NCBI GenBank assembly: GCA_009103225.1
Contig: RHPI01001428.1
Span: 436,124-500,123 of the forward strand
DNA length: 64,000 nt
Origin: Chlorokybus atmophyticus
Lineage: Eukaryota; Streptophyta; Chlorokybophyceae; Chlorokybales; Chlorokybaceae
Direction: 5' to 3'
Position numbers and translations under genes: made by a program. Positions 25,419-41,174 of this stretch are shown here, piece after piece. Every line of letters starts with the position of its first letter. Position 1 is the first letter of the stretch. The notes beneath the pieces were generated by a model. The model did no database searches. It worked only from the letters and a program-made list of their open reading frames with translations, and had not been told where the DNA came from.

Positions 25419-26265
25419 GACTGCGATCGGTGGAGGGTATTGGTGTTAGAGACTCTTGTGTCATGTTTGTGTATTGGCATGTTGTGTCACAAGGGAAGTG
25501 AAGTGTTGCACGTGTGGTGAAATCGTTGTGTACCAATGCTGGGTAACGGGTGCTCTGCCTGTAGATGGTCAACGCGCACGTGCTTGCATGTATGCTTGCA
25601 TGTATGCTTGTATGCATGCTTGCTGCAGACGATGGCGTTGTTGGGGTTGATGCCGACAAACGCCGTCATTCAAGCACGTGTCCATGGCGCTCGCCGCCAG
25701 GATTGAAGATTTTCCCACAACCAACACAACTAGCAACAAGAAGGCCACAGCACCCGTTCTGCTGCCATCAACCTGCTTGTTGGTTACTGCAAGTGTCAGG
25801 CTGAGCCATTGTATGGTGATGCCTGGTGCTGGCATGCATGTAGGTATATGGCTCTGTGTGTGTCTATTTGTGTCAACGTGATAGCATCGACTGTCTGTAT
25901 GTGTCCGTCTCCAGGCAAAGGGTTGGGTAACCGTCCTCGGCCAGGACGACAACCAATAGGGATTGTTGACCAGGACCTTTTCCTGGGGGGGAGGGGGGGG
26001 ACTCCCACTCTCGAGACGAGACGGATGATAGATCTCGTATCAGTCACAGGGTCTCTGTGCGTACATATCTACGATGAGGGCACAACTTCCCTGCTAGTAA
26101 CCCATTCCATTGCTAACCACACCCTGCACAGAGCACATATGCACTTGGCAACCAATGGACGATATACGCGTGCTTCAAGTAGTCAGATATTCCAACTCTA
26201 CTACAACTGCCCAGTTACCTCTGCACAGGCTCTTGGTCAGATACAACATAATTGAGTGCAACACA

Positions 26266-29200
26266 TCAGCATGCAACCAAGGCCATGAAGAGGTATCGGG
26301 GAGCACTCACATGCACAGCACGTGGCGTGTGACCTTGAACAGAAGGCTTACCAGGGTACATTAGTGGTAGCTGAGAGATGGCTCCATTGACATCAACAAT
26401 GCTGGCAGGCTTCGCAGGATGCGGCCAATGCGCGCGCAACATACCAAACACTTGCGTGTTCTGCCTCTGTACTTGCCGTGCTGTTTGTAAAAAAGCCTGT
26501 GTTGCCTGTTCAAGAGGCAAGTTTGAAACATATGTACAGAATGCATAGCTTACGCGGCTATGCCATGCTACTGTTCAGACGCGTTATGCCAGTTGCACAG
26601 GAGGAAGTCATCACCTCATCAAGTGGCACAGTGTTGCGAGTGGCCTCTTCAACCCTCAACACATGGTACGAGAAGTCGAACAGCTCAAACATGCCTTGCT
26701 GGTCCAGTAGATGCATGGCGACACAGCCAAACCACTGGAAGCCATCACCGAACCAATCCTGGTTGGTTGGACTGCCAGCAGCAGGTCCCGAACAGTATAC
26801 CTGCATGAAGTGGGCCAGTGAGTGGTGAGCCACACGATCACAATGTGGCAAGAAGTGAGGAGACTTACAAACTGCAAGGCGCTCCACAGCCGATGAAAAG
26901 CCCTTGAGCCATACGTGTCCGTGATTTGGCTTAATGATGCCGGTGGTGCCCATGTGGTGCGCACCGCAGCCAGCTGCTTATGCGTGTGGTGGAGCACAGC
27001 GCACAACAAAGAACTAGACTGCGCTGCTGCCTCATATACACTGCCTGCAATGGACGTCAACTGACTATGTCCCTTGCATCCAAGAGTGTAAACACAGCAA
27101 TGATGCCTGCATGTGATAAGCTTTACCTGCAGATGCCACTGTGGAGCTCAGGTTGCCAGCAGTGTTATGTACAGTGCTGTATGAACTGGCAGCCAGGGAC
27201 TGCAAAGGTTCTCCGCCTGTGCGCCTGATGCCATCCTCAGTGCAAGAGATGCCAAACAGGGAGGCGTTCTGGATGAATGTACTGAGCTCTTCGGTTCGCT
27301 GCAAGACACACGATACTCATCAGCTACCATCCACGACAGTCGCTGCTCACACTACATCATTGTATGTTACGTACCGCGACTGAGTCCAGCAGAGCAAATA
27401 ATGCCAGCAGGTTGCCCATCTCCCTCAAGCATTGCATGACTTCAGTGTATAACGCTGGATACTCTAGCAAGTGCTGGAGCTGAGCTTGGAAGTAGCCAAT
27501 GCAGCCAACAACACCATAATCGTAAAGAGGGAGAAAAACGTTCTGTGGCATGCCTGCATGTGACATGGACTTCACTTCAAAGCCAAAGTGTCTGCAATGC
27601 ATGCAAGCACAACTTGCAGTTGACTGCAGATACCGGTATGGTCACCTGTCATAAGCTCCGAAGCATATGGCACAAAGTACTGCAGCTGGTTGTCAAGATG
27701 GGTGAGAAGTTCCTGGCAGAGCCAAGTGAGGTTCCCATCTTTGATCAGGCTGATGCACGCTTCCAAGTGACTCGCGCCAAAGTGCTGCGATTGCAGCTCC
27801 GCCCATCGGTGAAAGACAGCATTCAACGAGCGGCTACCATATAGGAAAGACGGCTTCGGGAGTTGTGGAGGTGCTGGTCTATGAGAGAGGTCCACCGGCT
27901 GGCGCACTCCTGGCACGAAGCGCTGCGTAGTAGCATTGTAGATGAAGTTAGGCAAGATGTCGCTGCAAAGCTCCTGCACCACCTGCAAGAATACACACTG
28001 TCAAGATTGAAAAGCATGGTTGAGGTGATGATGCTGATCAACATCAGCTGTATTGATGGATACTGAGGAAAACAGCAGTCACACAATCAAAGCACAGCAA
28101 TAAATTGGGCAAAAGACATGCTGATGACAAGACCAAACCGCGCGATGGGTTTTGCAAAGGTACCTGCGTTGCTAAGCGTCCTGCAGCATCGGCCATCACT
28201 TCAGATAAGGGGTCTCTAGTTTCAGACATGAGGGCGTCCCAGCTGTCTAAGGGCAGGTCTTGTAGCAGCTGCTTGTGTGCTGCATGCAGCGCTCGCAGGA
28301 GGCTTTGCAACTCTAAAACGCTTGTCAAACTGCCAGCCTCGAACCTTTCGATGATGTACTCCACATTGTTACAAAACAAGCGGTTCAGCCTGTGTGTGAG
28401 CAGGCTCGACATATCAATGGACCTGCCCAACAGGTCAAACCGCTGATGAATAAGCGCAGCGTAGCGCTTGGGTGCCAATGAAAGTTTCACAACGCTTTCT
28501 ACCTGTGCGCAACAGCAAGAATGCAATCTCAGAAAGGATTTGTCTCAGAAGTTATGTCCACAAGAACACGTAAGACAGGATTACCTGACCCCGGAACTCA
28601 TCATCGAGCTGCGCATGGGCGGCGTGCATCTTGGCATGAGTGAACATATGCTCGCTGAGCTTGAAGATCAGCTGCTCAAAGCAGAGGTCAACCTCCGCCT
28701 CCACTTCATCATACAAGAACCGCTGTTGCAGGTCAGTGAGCGCGCGGTCGGAGGCATCGTTGTAGATGTCAAACAACAGCAAGGTGTGCTCCACCAATGA
28801 AGGATCACCGGATGTGATGACATGGTCTATCAGAAGCCATGGCAGCGACATGTGGATGGGAAACTGGATGGTGTTCTCTATATCCAGGTAGAACTCCCTA
28901 TACCACAGGTTGGACAAGTCCGAGGATGCTTGCACGATGGCTTGATAGTCCAGGACAGGCTCAAAGAAGAAAGACATGTGATAGAAGTCCTCCAGCTTCC
29001 TGAGCTTGTTGGTGGAGAACTCCTTGATTTCAAAGAAGCCTGTTTTCTGGTTGGCGGCACCAGCCAGCAGCTCAGAGAGCAAATGTTGTATGCACTGCAG
29101 CTGCGCTTGTGTTGGCGCGCATGCACGTGCATTGAATGAGTATGGATCTCCGGACTTGGCCTTCTTTGTCAACTCTGGCGGCTCTGCTTTCTGCAACCAG

Positions 29201-31992
29201 TCCGCTGAGCTGGCTCGCATGGACAGGAGCATGCTGCAAACAATCACTGTCATTAGTGACTTGGTGTAGCATGCTCCACATGCATAGTCAAGTAGTGTCT
29301 CAAAACGTGCTGAGATGTGAACTCCTGTGCATGCATAATGTAGGGACACGATGCGTAGGCAGATTCATCAGTACCAGTGGATCTCTCGTTTCTTTTTCTT
29401 TCCTATACTTCGTATCATGTTGGCCAAGGTGTTCTGTAAGAACTGCTGCTCCTCTTGATGTACCGCCTATCAACGCAGCATGATAAGCATAAGTAACAGC
29501 AGCCAACGTCAATCAACTGTCTATACCTGCTGTAATATTGGCTGCAGAAAAGTGGATGACCGCAACATTAGAGCAGACACGCCTTTAATGAACCCGATGA
29601 CTTCCGTGAGAGCCTTTTTCTCTGCAGGCTGATAGTTGTACCGAATGACTCTTTCATAGATGGTTGCGTTAGCCGGAACCGTGTATTCTGTTGAGCCGGT
29701 TCCCTCTGCGGTTGTGGCAGCTGGTCTTGCATATTTCCAGGCGCACTGCTCAATCACTCGGCCGGACCAATCATTCAGCAAACCAATGCCCTCCAACACC
29801 TGCAGGCCCAAAACCACTCCACTGTGACAACGTTGCTTCCAACCTCAGAGCAGCTGCACAATGATTGAATGAACTTACCACAGCAAACACTGTGGTCGCA
29901 TCTTCAACAGATACATCTTGGCCGGAGCTCTGTGCAGCCTCAGCGCGCGCACTAACAGCCCCAAAGCGTGCCACAAAGTCGTCATGGGCTTGCGACAGAT
30001 TGAGCATGTGAGGCAGGAGCTCATAGTTTCGTGCACACTCTGCTAGAGCTGAATCATTCATCTCGGAAACCGCTGCTGCATCAAGCTTTCCTTCCTTCTG
30101 CAGCTTGACAAAGAAGGGCGAAAGCGGCAGCAAGGTTGCGGGCGCCATGTGCATATCCGCATACACAGCAATAGCAGGGTTCTTCCTCACAACCCTGCCA
30201 TATATACGCCAAGCGCTGTTGGCTCTGTGCATGCACCATCAGTGCGCACAGTAGTGCCTAGCACAAGTGTAGCTTACCTGAGATACTTCTCCAACTTCAA
30301 CTTTCTGGTCTTTATGACTTGCTCTGCATCACGCTCCCTAGTGCAGAAGTAATATTAGTGAGACTGTGGGTATGCTTGGACTGCATTCCAACTTGACTAC
30401 TTTGTGTGCCGACCTTGGTAGCAACAGCACCAGCAGCAATGGCAAGCATCTCAGCAGCATGTGGCGCTGTTGATACAGCAGGGCGCGTCCTGTCTCCAGC
30501 ATCTCCATGCAGAAGCCCAGTAAGATAGCGATGGCCTCTTCACAGCTGCCCACAATATAGGTTGGTGACTGGGTCATGTGATGACAGGTTCTGGCTGAGT
30601 GCAATTCTTGTGGTCACATACGTGGTAACCCTGTCGACCTCTGTTTGGAGGTTGTGCAGTATACTCCAGCGGTCAATGAGGAAGAAATGTAGCTGGTTCA
30701 GTGCTTCTGCGAGCTCATCCCCACCTGAGACCTTGCACAACTGTTCAGAGGGCACACCAGGAATCTATGAATCTGTGCAATGGTTGAAAAGAGCCAATGC
30801 TTGTAGCTCAGCAACGCATCACAAGTCAAATGGACAAGCCTACCTGTAACGTGCTGAGTGGTGCGCTTGTACCACGAGAAGTCGTTCACTAAACTTGTGC
30901 GCAAGTTCTTCATTACATCCAGCCGGATCAGCGTGTCCAATGTTGCCAACACCGTCATGAGGTGCTTTGGCGAGGCCGTGAGAAGGCGCCTGGTGGCAGA
31001 CCATCTGTCAGTCCCGGCTGCTGCCAGGATACTAGAACATGCTTGCATACTTGTCCGGACGGCCGAGCTGTTTCAGGCTGCTGCACACTTGTGTGGTGGC
31101 ATCCTCTTTGAACAGGTTCAAGTCGCTCAAGCAACGCATATCTGCATCCAGCACCTGGCAGCAAGTAGAATGATCAGGGAACATCTGGCAAGCGCCATGA
31201 AGACAACATCACTACAGCATGATACACGGCAAACACGGCAGCCTACCTGAAAGGTTGTGCTGTACATCTCTTGCTGCTGAGCCGCATTCATACTGTCCAT
31301 CTGCGGCAGATGTCATGACTTACAGCTGCGTTGCCAACCAGAAGGTGGAGAAATTGTTTTGCTGAGTCCAATAGCTGTATACTTACTTGTGGGATGGCTC
31401 TTGAACAGCTGCGATGCGTGTAAAGGGTGGCCAGCAGGGATGTTCCCTGCTTAATGCATTGCTCCTGCTCTCCACCACCGTCAGTACCACCACACCATCT
31501 AGCTGCATCACACAACGTTGGCCATGTCACATACCAGCTTGACAATTGCCGCTGCATCCTCGAGAAGCAGTGGCGTGCTATAAGCTGCAAGGTCACCAAA
31601 CTCTGCCAGCAGACAACTTTGTAAGATTGACTGCTTGCAGCGAAACCTATTACTCACGTAGCGCAGCATGCTCAAAGCTTACCGTAGTCATCACCATGAA
31701 TGCCTGTCTGAAGTTCAACAGGCAGGGCAGTGAGCGAGTCAAAGTCCTGTTTATACAAAGACGTCAACTGCATGCAATTGACAGGCTCAACACGGTTACA
31801 GGGCTACTGCATGTAATTCAGGAATTCATTGCAAGTGTACAAGCGTGAAACTTGCCAAGAACTGCTTCAAACAAACTGAGTGGCCATGCAGCACTCCGAA
31901 GGATTTGAAGGATCGATTACCTGAGCGACTTGGACAGAAGACAGTTGGGCCAGTGGGTCTGGCGCCCTGTTTGCAACAGCAGCTGCCGACAT
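26266..31992 (-). CDS. CYFIP/PIR121 (SRA1) subunit of the SCAR/WAVE complex
   Basis: Twenty-one exons, minus strand: 31992-31921, 31746-31683, 31602-31535, 31464-31387, 31300-31247, 31154-31051, 30989-30844, 30724-30622, 30545-30414, 30337-30278, 30224-29879, 29799-29527, 29466-29375, 29233-28585, 28502-28164, 27982-27646, 27553-27375, 27298-27127, 27044-26869, 26800-26615 and 26505-26266. The total is about 1289 aa, close to plant PIR121 (about 1280).

Diagnostic blocks are [101 protein letters not shown] and [11 protein letters not shown]. The protein links Rac GTPase to WAVE and Arp2/3-driven actin nucleation in the cytoplasm.

The extreme C-terminus (after about 26505) and the donor at 26614 are less certain. 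The start ATG at 31992 opens a 24-codon first exon. Confidence 0.9.
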
Positions 31993-32986
31993 AATGAGCA
32001 GCCAAGTTCACCTACCAATGATTGTCTACCCCACGTAGGCTTAACAGAACAACCTAATTCAGTTGAACTACGCTAGGATACAGCTGCAAAGTTGAGACAA
32101 CAGTGACATTCACCATCTAACAATCAACCGTATTCGGTTGACACTTATTATGTTGAAACAGTTTATGTGTACTATGCTAGATTGAGTTGGACGCAAGTTG
32201 TGTCGGGTGCAAGATGTTTCAAACCATGCTTTGATCCCTGCTGAAACGTTCAAGCACGTGTACTGTCGAGTGTACATGCCATTGAACAAATTCCCCGCCT
32301 CCTCACACCCTCCGCCGCCGCCGACCACATTGACGAGCCTAGCCACTGCAGCACACAGGTGAGCAGAGAGCATGCTCGCCTCAGTGCCTTAACGACATGC
32401 CGTTTGGAGGCCATTAAGACACTGAACGCCCCACTCTCCATTCTTAACTCTGAACCTAGCGCCACGTCAATGCGTTGCTTTCCTCAGCGCGGCGGATTCC
32501 AAACGTCGCCGTCACGCGCTACGTACTTACGCCCTCGTCGGAATCTGCGTGACGCTTACGATTACGCTGCGCCGAATTGGCCCGGTCGCGCTGCGGACCG
32601 GCAAGTTGCCGGCGGCAATGACACAATGGCCAGCCTTTGACCGAATGTATCGTGGTTATGTCAGCTCGCATTTTGCAACTGATCGAGAAAATGTGACCGG
32701 TTGTTGCTGCCCGTATTACGTATCGTTAAACAACCAGGCTTACAAAGCTGCGTCGCCGGAGATTGGAGTGCGCGATGCCGAAGGCGCGCGCTGTAGGAAG
32801 ACGGGTGCAGACGGGGCCGGGCAGCAAGATGCAGTGCTCGCTTGCGTGCATCTTGCCAGCGCTCTGCGCTAGTGCATGGTGAGAGACATAGTCACAGTGT
32901 TTGCGACGGCGGCGGCGTTGAAGGAGGGGGTTGTCTGGTAGTGGAAGTGCAGCTGCTGGTTGTGGACGTGGCTGCGAAGAGGGGAC
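31993..32986. other. Divergent intergenic region (CYFIP / 276-aa gene)
   Basis: About 1 kb between oppositely oriented start codons. A CCGCCGCCG patch lies near 32310. Open frames in the 32.36-32.87 kb part have no recognisable content. The promoters of both neighbours must lie here, but I identify no specific element. Confidence 0.45.
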
Positions 32987-35393
<2,407 letters not shown>

Positions 35394-36206
35394 GATTCCC
35401 CACTATCCTTGTTTATATACGCCAGACATATGTCCTAGCCATTGGTGCTCAACAACATTGCTATAATGATAACACTGAGGGTCTCTTGTGTGCTGCGGCA
35501 AGCATTCGTGTGTGCAGCTTCTGCTACTGCACTGTGCAATATCGATGCGCCATTGCGCTTTTCCTGCTTGGCCTGCCTTGCAAATATTTACGGTTGTATG
35601 GTGGCTAATGTTAAATGAATTTGGACACATCGACACTGCAGATTGATGCCATGGAGAGTGGATGACTTGCACCAACCACTGTGCATCCACACACATGCAT
35701 GCCTCCCGTTGCATGCACCACTGCCGACAGGGACCAACATGCAGAAGGCCAAGCACCATCATACAGGTGTACACATGTCACAGACCCAACAACACAGACA
35801 CTGTAGGCTGCGTGAGCTGTTGCAGTTCATCAGCCACCAATCTGTCACTTATTGGTTGAAGTGCCTCATGTCGGACCTGGAACTGCACCATGTTCGCAGT
35901 TGTAGACTACAACCAACCGATAAGAGATCAACACATGCACTGTCCGGTGCTGCAAGAGTGCCGAACCACCAGCCAAAACACAATTGCATTCCAGCATAAC
36001 AGACATGGCAGTGCATCACCAAGTTGCATGCTACAGCTGCCACACCGCTCCAGTTGGAAGTACTCAAAGATGAGAGGAGTGAGGCCGATCGCAACGTCAG
36101 CATGGACACGCAAGACCTACTCCGCCACCTTTCATGCATTTCACCAATGGTTTCAGTGCTAGCGCCACAACTTCTTCATACATACATGCCATTGGCGTTC
36201 TACACC
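35394..36206. other. Convergent intergenic region
   Basis: About 0.8 kb between the 3' ends of the 276-aa gene (+) and GPDH (-). Several short open frames are present, none recognisable. I see no repeats of note. Confidence 0.45.
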
Positions 36207-39200
36207 CTAAACGTCTGGCACTTCCAGCAGCTTGGGCAGGTACCATCGCCTCTTGCTTCCAAGCTGCATGCGCTCGCGCGGGTCCGAAGCCTGCCTCAGC
36301 GTCGTCAACAGCTGTGCGGGCTTGCATTTCCTGTTCAATGTTGTTGTGTTAGTGTCAACAAGGTTCTATACAGTCGCGCGTGTGGCCCCCCACACACCAC
36401 CCACACACACGTTGGAGTGTACCATTGCATCATGACTCTATACTCACCGCGAGTGCAATATGTCGTATAGAGTCTGCAGTATCGGCAGGTAGCTGATTGG
36501 CTGCGTGCCCTCGTGGTGTTGGTGGTTGTTATCATCATCGGTGTCGTCCTCATCGACGCGCACGCGCTTGTCGCTCAGGACGCTGTGGAAGGCCGCCACC
36601 GCCGACACGCCCTGGATAAGACCCTTGCCCTTCACCATGTCGCCGTCGTCAAGACTCAACGCACCACTGCCGATCTGAACGCCGTACCTGCAATGGAAAG
36701 GTTGGGTGTGGGTGTGGGTTGTAAAGTCAGTCATGTGGGTATGTGGGTATGTGGACATACCATCAATTGGTCACCAGTTTTGTGTACATACCAGGCGTTT
36801 CGACCTTTCAGCAGCGTCACGTATATGTCCGCCATTAACGGCCCCGCCACCACTTCAGGCTCTTTCATCACATGATGAGACTAACTGTTAGCACACAACG
36901 CAATGTACGTGTACACTGTACCACACATGTGTGTGTGTTGCTGTGCCCACCTGGTGAGAGTAGGTGCGTGATGAAGACCATCTCCGACGTGCAATGCGAG
37001 AAGTACACGGACTTGCTCGTCGCGCTGTCGTTGGTGACGGCGGCTACTATGCCCGCACCGATCGCGTACACGTTCTTCAAACCTCCCATCATCTGCATGC
37101 AACACGCTGATGAGCAAGTAGAAATTCGTTGTGTTTGCACAATCAAGACCATCAACCTAATCCTCAAGCGTGGAAGACAGTGCTGCAGTCTGTGTGTGCC
37201 TGCGTGCGTGCGTGCGCGCATCAAGCATGTGTGCATGAGTGTGTGTACGCGCGTCCGTGTGCTTTACCAACTCCATGATCGCAGTTACAAGGCACGAGAA
37301 ATAGTGCTCACCTCATGGGTGACCAGGTCTTTGTTGTCCCACACCATGAAGTTGGGGTCTTTTAGAAAGGCCGCGAGGGTGGACCTCCACTTGTCCGCCC
37401 CGCAGATCCTCGCGTTCGCGTACTCACGCGCGTACACCTCGCTGGCTATGTTGGGCCCGCCCAAGTACAACAAATTCTCCTGCGTACGATCAACACGCAG
37501 GCACAGGCTTGAAGTCAGGCCCATGTGCGCAAGTGACATAACACAGTCAGGCGCACACAGGCACATTTGCGCATACAGAGACATGCGCGTGCGCGTGCGC
37601 GCGTGCGCACGTGTAGGTGTGCATGTGCACGTGTGCGTGCCTGCGCGCGCACGCATACTGCAAGATGACCCACCCACCCACCCACCCACACGCACGCACA
37701 CGCACACACACGCACACGCACACGCACACGCACACCATCACCCCCCTCACCCCCCCCTCCCCACCTCCGGCACCCCCGTCTCTTTCCCAATAATCGTCGT
37801 CGGCGTGATGATATGCGGGTGCGGTTCCAGCGCTGCCTCGACCCCCTTCGACAGCGACACGATCACGGCGGGCGGCTTCGACCGCTCGCGCCAGATCTGG
37901 CCGATCTCGGAGAAGACGGCGCGGGTGGCGGGGGAGGGGAGGGAGTTGATCAGGAGGTCGGCGTCCCAACAGGCGGCGGGGAGGGAGGTGACCACCTGCC
38001 GGGGGGGGGGGAGTACGTTGGACTACTACAACTATCTCAAATTGGCCATGCGCACGTGCGTGCGTGCGTGCGTGTGCGTGCACGGGCGAGTGCTTAGCCG
38101 CGGATGTTTAAGTGTATGTACACGCACACATGCACACGCACACACACACGCACACGCACACACGCACACATGCACGCACACACGCACACATGCACGCACG
38201 CGCACACACGCACACACGCACACATGCACAAACTTGTGCGCGCACGCATGTGGGTGTGGGTGCATGAACGACACGCAAGCACGCGCACGCATATGTACGC
38301 GTGCATGCGCGTGCGTGTGCTTGCGCACACATGCGCGTGCATACCTTCAGCGGTGTCATGGGTGTCTCCAGCATGTTCTGGCAGAACCCGTCGCGGAGGA
38401 CTTCTTCCGGGAACAGCTGTCGGTCACCCAGCCGCGCATCCACGTACCTGCATATGTGTATGAAACACCACATATGAGTCACGGTGAGGGTCCGTCTTGA
38501 ACAAGTATAGACAAACATGTAACAATGCAGCACTCACTTGAAATATGCGAGGCTTTGTTGCAGGCGCCGCATGACGTCTTCCCTGCTGTTGATGATCTGC
38601 GTGTGAAAACAAAGTGCGTGTGCGCGTGTGCACACACACTTCAACACAGATGCATACAGCATACGCAATAGACTCGGACGGAAAGTGCCTTCTAAGCTAT
38701 GTGATGCGAGTGAGGCACAACAACAATGACAACAACAACAACTGTGATGAAGGGACGCACATAGCACGTGCCTGGAAGAGTTTCTCTGCAGTGCTCTTGT
38801 CGAGAGCTTTGCCTGGCCTTCGCCATATGCGAACGTCGATCTTGTCACGGAGATGCCCATACCTGCGCGAGTACAAGGTTGGGCAACTGTCACAACAAGA
38901 ACTCACTGCACACGCATGCCTTGCGCACGTGGTGGCGCGCGCACGTACGCATATACGCGCACGCGCGCACATGCATGCGCATGCACAACAGCACCTGACA
39001 CATATCCTACACGCACACATGCGCCCATGCAGACGACCAACTCTCGCGTATGCCCACATGCAGCACCTTTCCTGCAACAACGCGATGAACACGCTTCCCC
39101 ACGCTCCCGCGCCGATCCCAGTCACCACCAACGGCCTCCCTTCCTTGATCTACACAACACACGCGCACACACACGCACACATACGCATTCACATTTGTGC

Positions 39201-39406
39201 ACTCGCATCAAGCGTTGTCACGAGGAAGTTGATCACACCTGCAGTCGGCGTCGCAGCTCGTCGAGGCGGGCTTCGGCGCTCGTCCGACTGATGCTGTCCG
39301 AACGCTGAAACATTCTGATATCATCATCATTGAGACCAGACCCTGCAGGGGACTCTACTGTCTCTGTGGAGTCCCCGTCGATGACAGCGCCGCCGCTTCT
39401 CTCCAT
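36207..39406 (-). CDS. NAD-dependent glycerol-3-phosphate dehydrogenase (plant GPDHc1 type)
   Basis: Eleven exons, minus strand: 39406-39239, 39149-39067, 38862-38772, 38596-38538, 38447-38345, 37995-37765, 37479-37312, 37092-36951, 36861-36792, 36687-36448 and 36330-36207, giving about 492 aa.

The enzyme interconverts dihydroxyacetone phosphate and sn-glycerol-3-phosphate with NAD(H), feeding glycerolipid synthesis, redox shuttling and osmotic glycerol. The Rossmann signature GIGAGAWGS is at about residues 67-75. Other family blocks are [40 protein letters not shown], the catalytic-region [31 protein letters not shown] and [10 protein letters not shown].

The intron after 38772 uses a GC donor. 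An Asp/His-rich insert ([14 protein letters not shown]) interrupts the C-terminal domain. There is no clear targeting peptide; the 56-residue N-terminal extension is acidic and cytosol-like. Several introns are packed with CA/CG repeats. Confidence 0.93.
37560..37740. repeat. Alternating purine-pyrimidine repeat in GPDH intron
   Basis: Runs of CACACG, GCGTGCGC and GCACAC steps, with CCCACCCA units near 37670-37690, fill the intron between exons 37995-37765 and 37479-37312. Such CA/CG tracts can adopt left-handed Z-DNA. A similar tract lies at 38050-38340. Confidence 0.75.
38050..38340. repeat. CA/CG microsatellite block in GPDH intron
   Basis: Nearly 300 bases of (CACACG), (CACATGCA) and (CGTG) repeats occupy the intron between exons 38447-38345 and 37995-37765. 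They open long artefactual frames in several registers. This is tandem-repeat growth within an intron, not coding DNA. Confidence 0.8.
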
Positions 39407-41174
39407 GGCAACCGGTCCGTGCAGGAGTGATTCAGCTTTGATTGCTTGCTACTTGGTGGCCTTTGGTAGCCTCAGTCGTTTAAGAGAGGAGTCCTGATTA
39501 GAGTAGTTGAAGCACGGACAAATAAAGAAGCAGATTTTACAAAGTGAACGCGACACGACATCCACTTTGCGAGTCAGATTGATTGGGTGAGGGTTTGACT
39601 GCTGCATGCATGCAGATTGTGTGCGGGCAGCAGGTCACTATGTGGACTTGTTATTCCACACATGAGCTGTCGGTTGTGGCTTTCTGTCTGCTAGTTCAGA
39701 CAAGTGCAATATACATCAGCAGTCATGGTCAATTGCTGCGTGCGTACAGGACTTGTCTGCATGCATACTTGCACGTGCACACGCATGATAAATTGATTCA
39801 ATGGCGGCGCGTGTGTGCGAAGCAAATCGCATGCACGAGAGTAGCAGGAGGACGTGCACGCCATGTGTGCACCTGCCTTCAATGCTTCAGCCAACTTCAA
39901 CAAGCCGATGTCAGCCAAACACTCACGCACGCACCGCCGTCGGTGTCGTTTAACGTCGGCGAGTGTGTACAAGAACGCCGCCGCCGACAACAACCAACAC
40001 CGCCGCGGTCCGACAAGGACTGAGATGGATGGTGATTGAAGAGAAAGGGAAAAAAGCCTGGCGACCAGATTGGAGAGAGTAAGTCCACACCAACGAAGAC
40101 TGCACAATAATGGAGAAACAAATGATAAAGCAGAGTGCTGCGCGCGCCGGTCAGAGTCGTGTCGCGGACCTGTGTAACGCAACATACAACGCCAGTCGTA
40201 TACAGCCGTGCTCGATGGTCCGTACACCGGTTCCTACAGTGTGTTAACCGGTAGTTCTCGGCCGCGACGCAGCAGCACACAGCTCACTGCTGAGTTGTTT
40301 TTGCATCCATTTTTGCACTTTGGCGCCTGCAGAGTCGCATTGCTTGGCTGACTAACTGGTTGGCGGGCTCGCCGGCGGCGGCGGCGGCGGCGAGGGGTGG
40401 TGGCGCATGCGCGTCGTCGTCGTCGTCGTCTTTTGGGCAAGTGCATATGCAATGCACCAACTCGCCCGAGGGCAGTGTCGTGCGAGCTCGGTGGTTACTG
40501 TGTGCTGCCGTTGAGCAGCAGACCGTTACTGCTTGGTTGTGAGAGCTTTCAAAGCCTTGCTGCTGTTCTTTCGTTCATGGCAACTTTTGACATGAAGAGG
40601 TTGTTGTTTGAAAGGCATGTTTGGGGATGGCTGAGTCGAGTGTCAGCACGAGAATGCACATGTGCAAGCTTGCGCATTCTCGATGGTCGCCTAGGTTTAG
40701 ATTTTTTTTCGGTGTGGTTGTCCTTTGCACCACATGCCGATAGTAACAGACATAGGCACACACACACACACACACACACGATCACATGCACATGCACATG
40801 CACACGCACACACAAGAGTGCTTCCGCACGAACAACAACAGTACTTACGGCAGCAGTTGTAACTGCAGGCGTGAGTGCAGAACAATGTGCGTGTGTGCCA
40901 AGGCGTGTACGCATTCCACTCCGTCATGCATGCAGCAATGACAGTTAGCTACTGGGTGTACTTGTCAGCTCTGTTGTAGAGCTCGTTGTTGGATTGAGCT
41001 TTGCATGTTGTGTGCTCTTATACCATGTACCGCATGTCTGCAGTGCATTGCCACTTATGAGGAGACCGCTCGTCGCATGAAGACATGTCGTCAGCGTGAA
41101 TAAATAGATCGGCCGAAAGTGCCACTTACCCAACCCTTACCCAACAACCCAACACCAACAACCACCCACCCAAC
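39407..41174. other. Divergent intergenic region (GPDH / DDAH)
   Basis: 1.8 kb between two divergent starts. It contains a (GGC)n/(GTC)n trinucleotide patch (about 40370-40431), a (CA)n run (about 40757-40780) and a CCAACA-rich stretch just before the DDAH start. Frames at 39.7-40.2 and 40.4-40.9 kb are open but compositionally repeat-driven and match nothing I know. Confidence 0.45.

Larger units (their letters stand above)
21396..26265. other. Long AT-rich intergenic region, no supported gene
   Basis: 4.9 kb upstream of the ACT-PEPC gene and downstream of CYFIP. From about 22.8 to 25.1 kb it is strongly AT-rich, with a TATA/ATAT run near 22860-22915. It contains a hairpin with a T run (22689-22750), a 38-bp palindrome (25381-25418) and a GCTTGCATGTAT tandem near 25580-25625. 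A GC-richer patch at 22.0-22.6 kb has minus-strand frames with an ATG at 22502, but I could match these to no family and no exon chain. Confidence 0.45.

Noticed and set aside
26869-27044. Alternative frame [11 protein letters not shown] over a CYFIP exon
   Set aside because: It does not match CYFIP, whereas the chosen frame ([12 protein letters not shown]) does and keeps both junctions in phase.
37560-38340. CRISPR-like array
   Set aside because: The units are simple microsatellite repeats without unique spacers, in a eukaryotic intron.
36872-38500. 542-codon plus-strand frame over the GPDH locus
   Set aside because: It is antisense to GPDH exons and kept open by CA/CG intron repeats (His-Thr-Ala runs). 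The minus-strand GPDH model explains the region.
40397-40948. 183-codon plus-strand frame
   Set aside because: Driven by trinucleotide and CA repeats in the GPDH/DDAH spacer.
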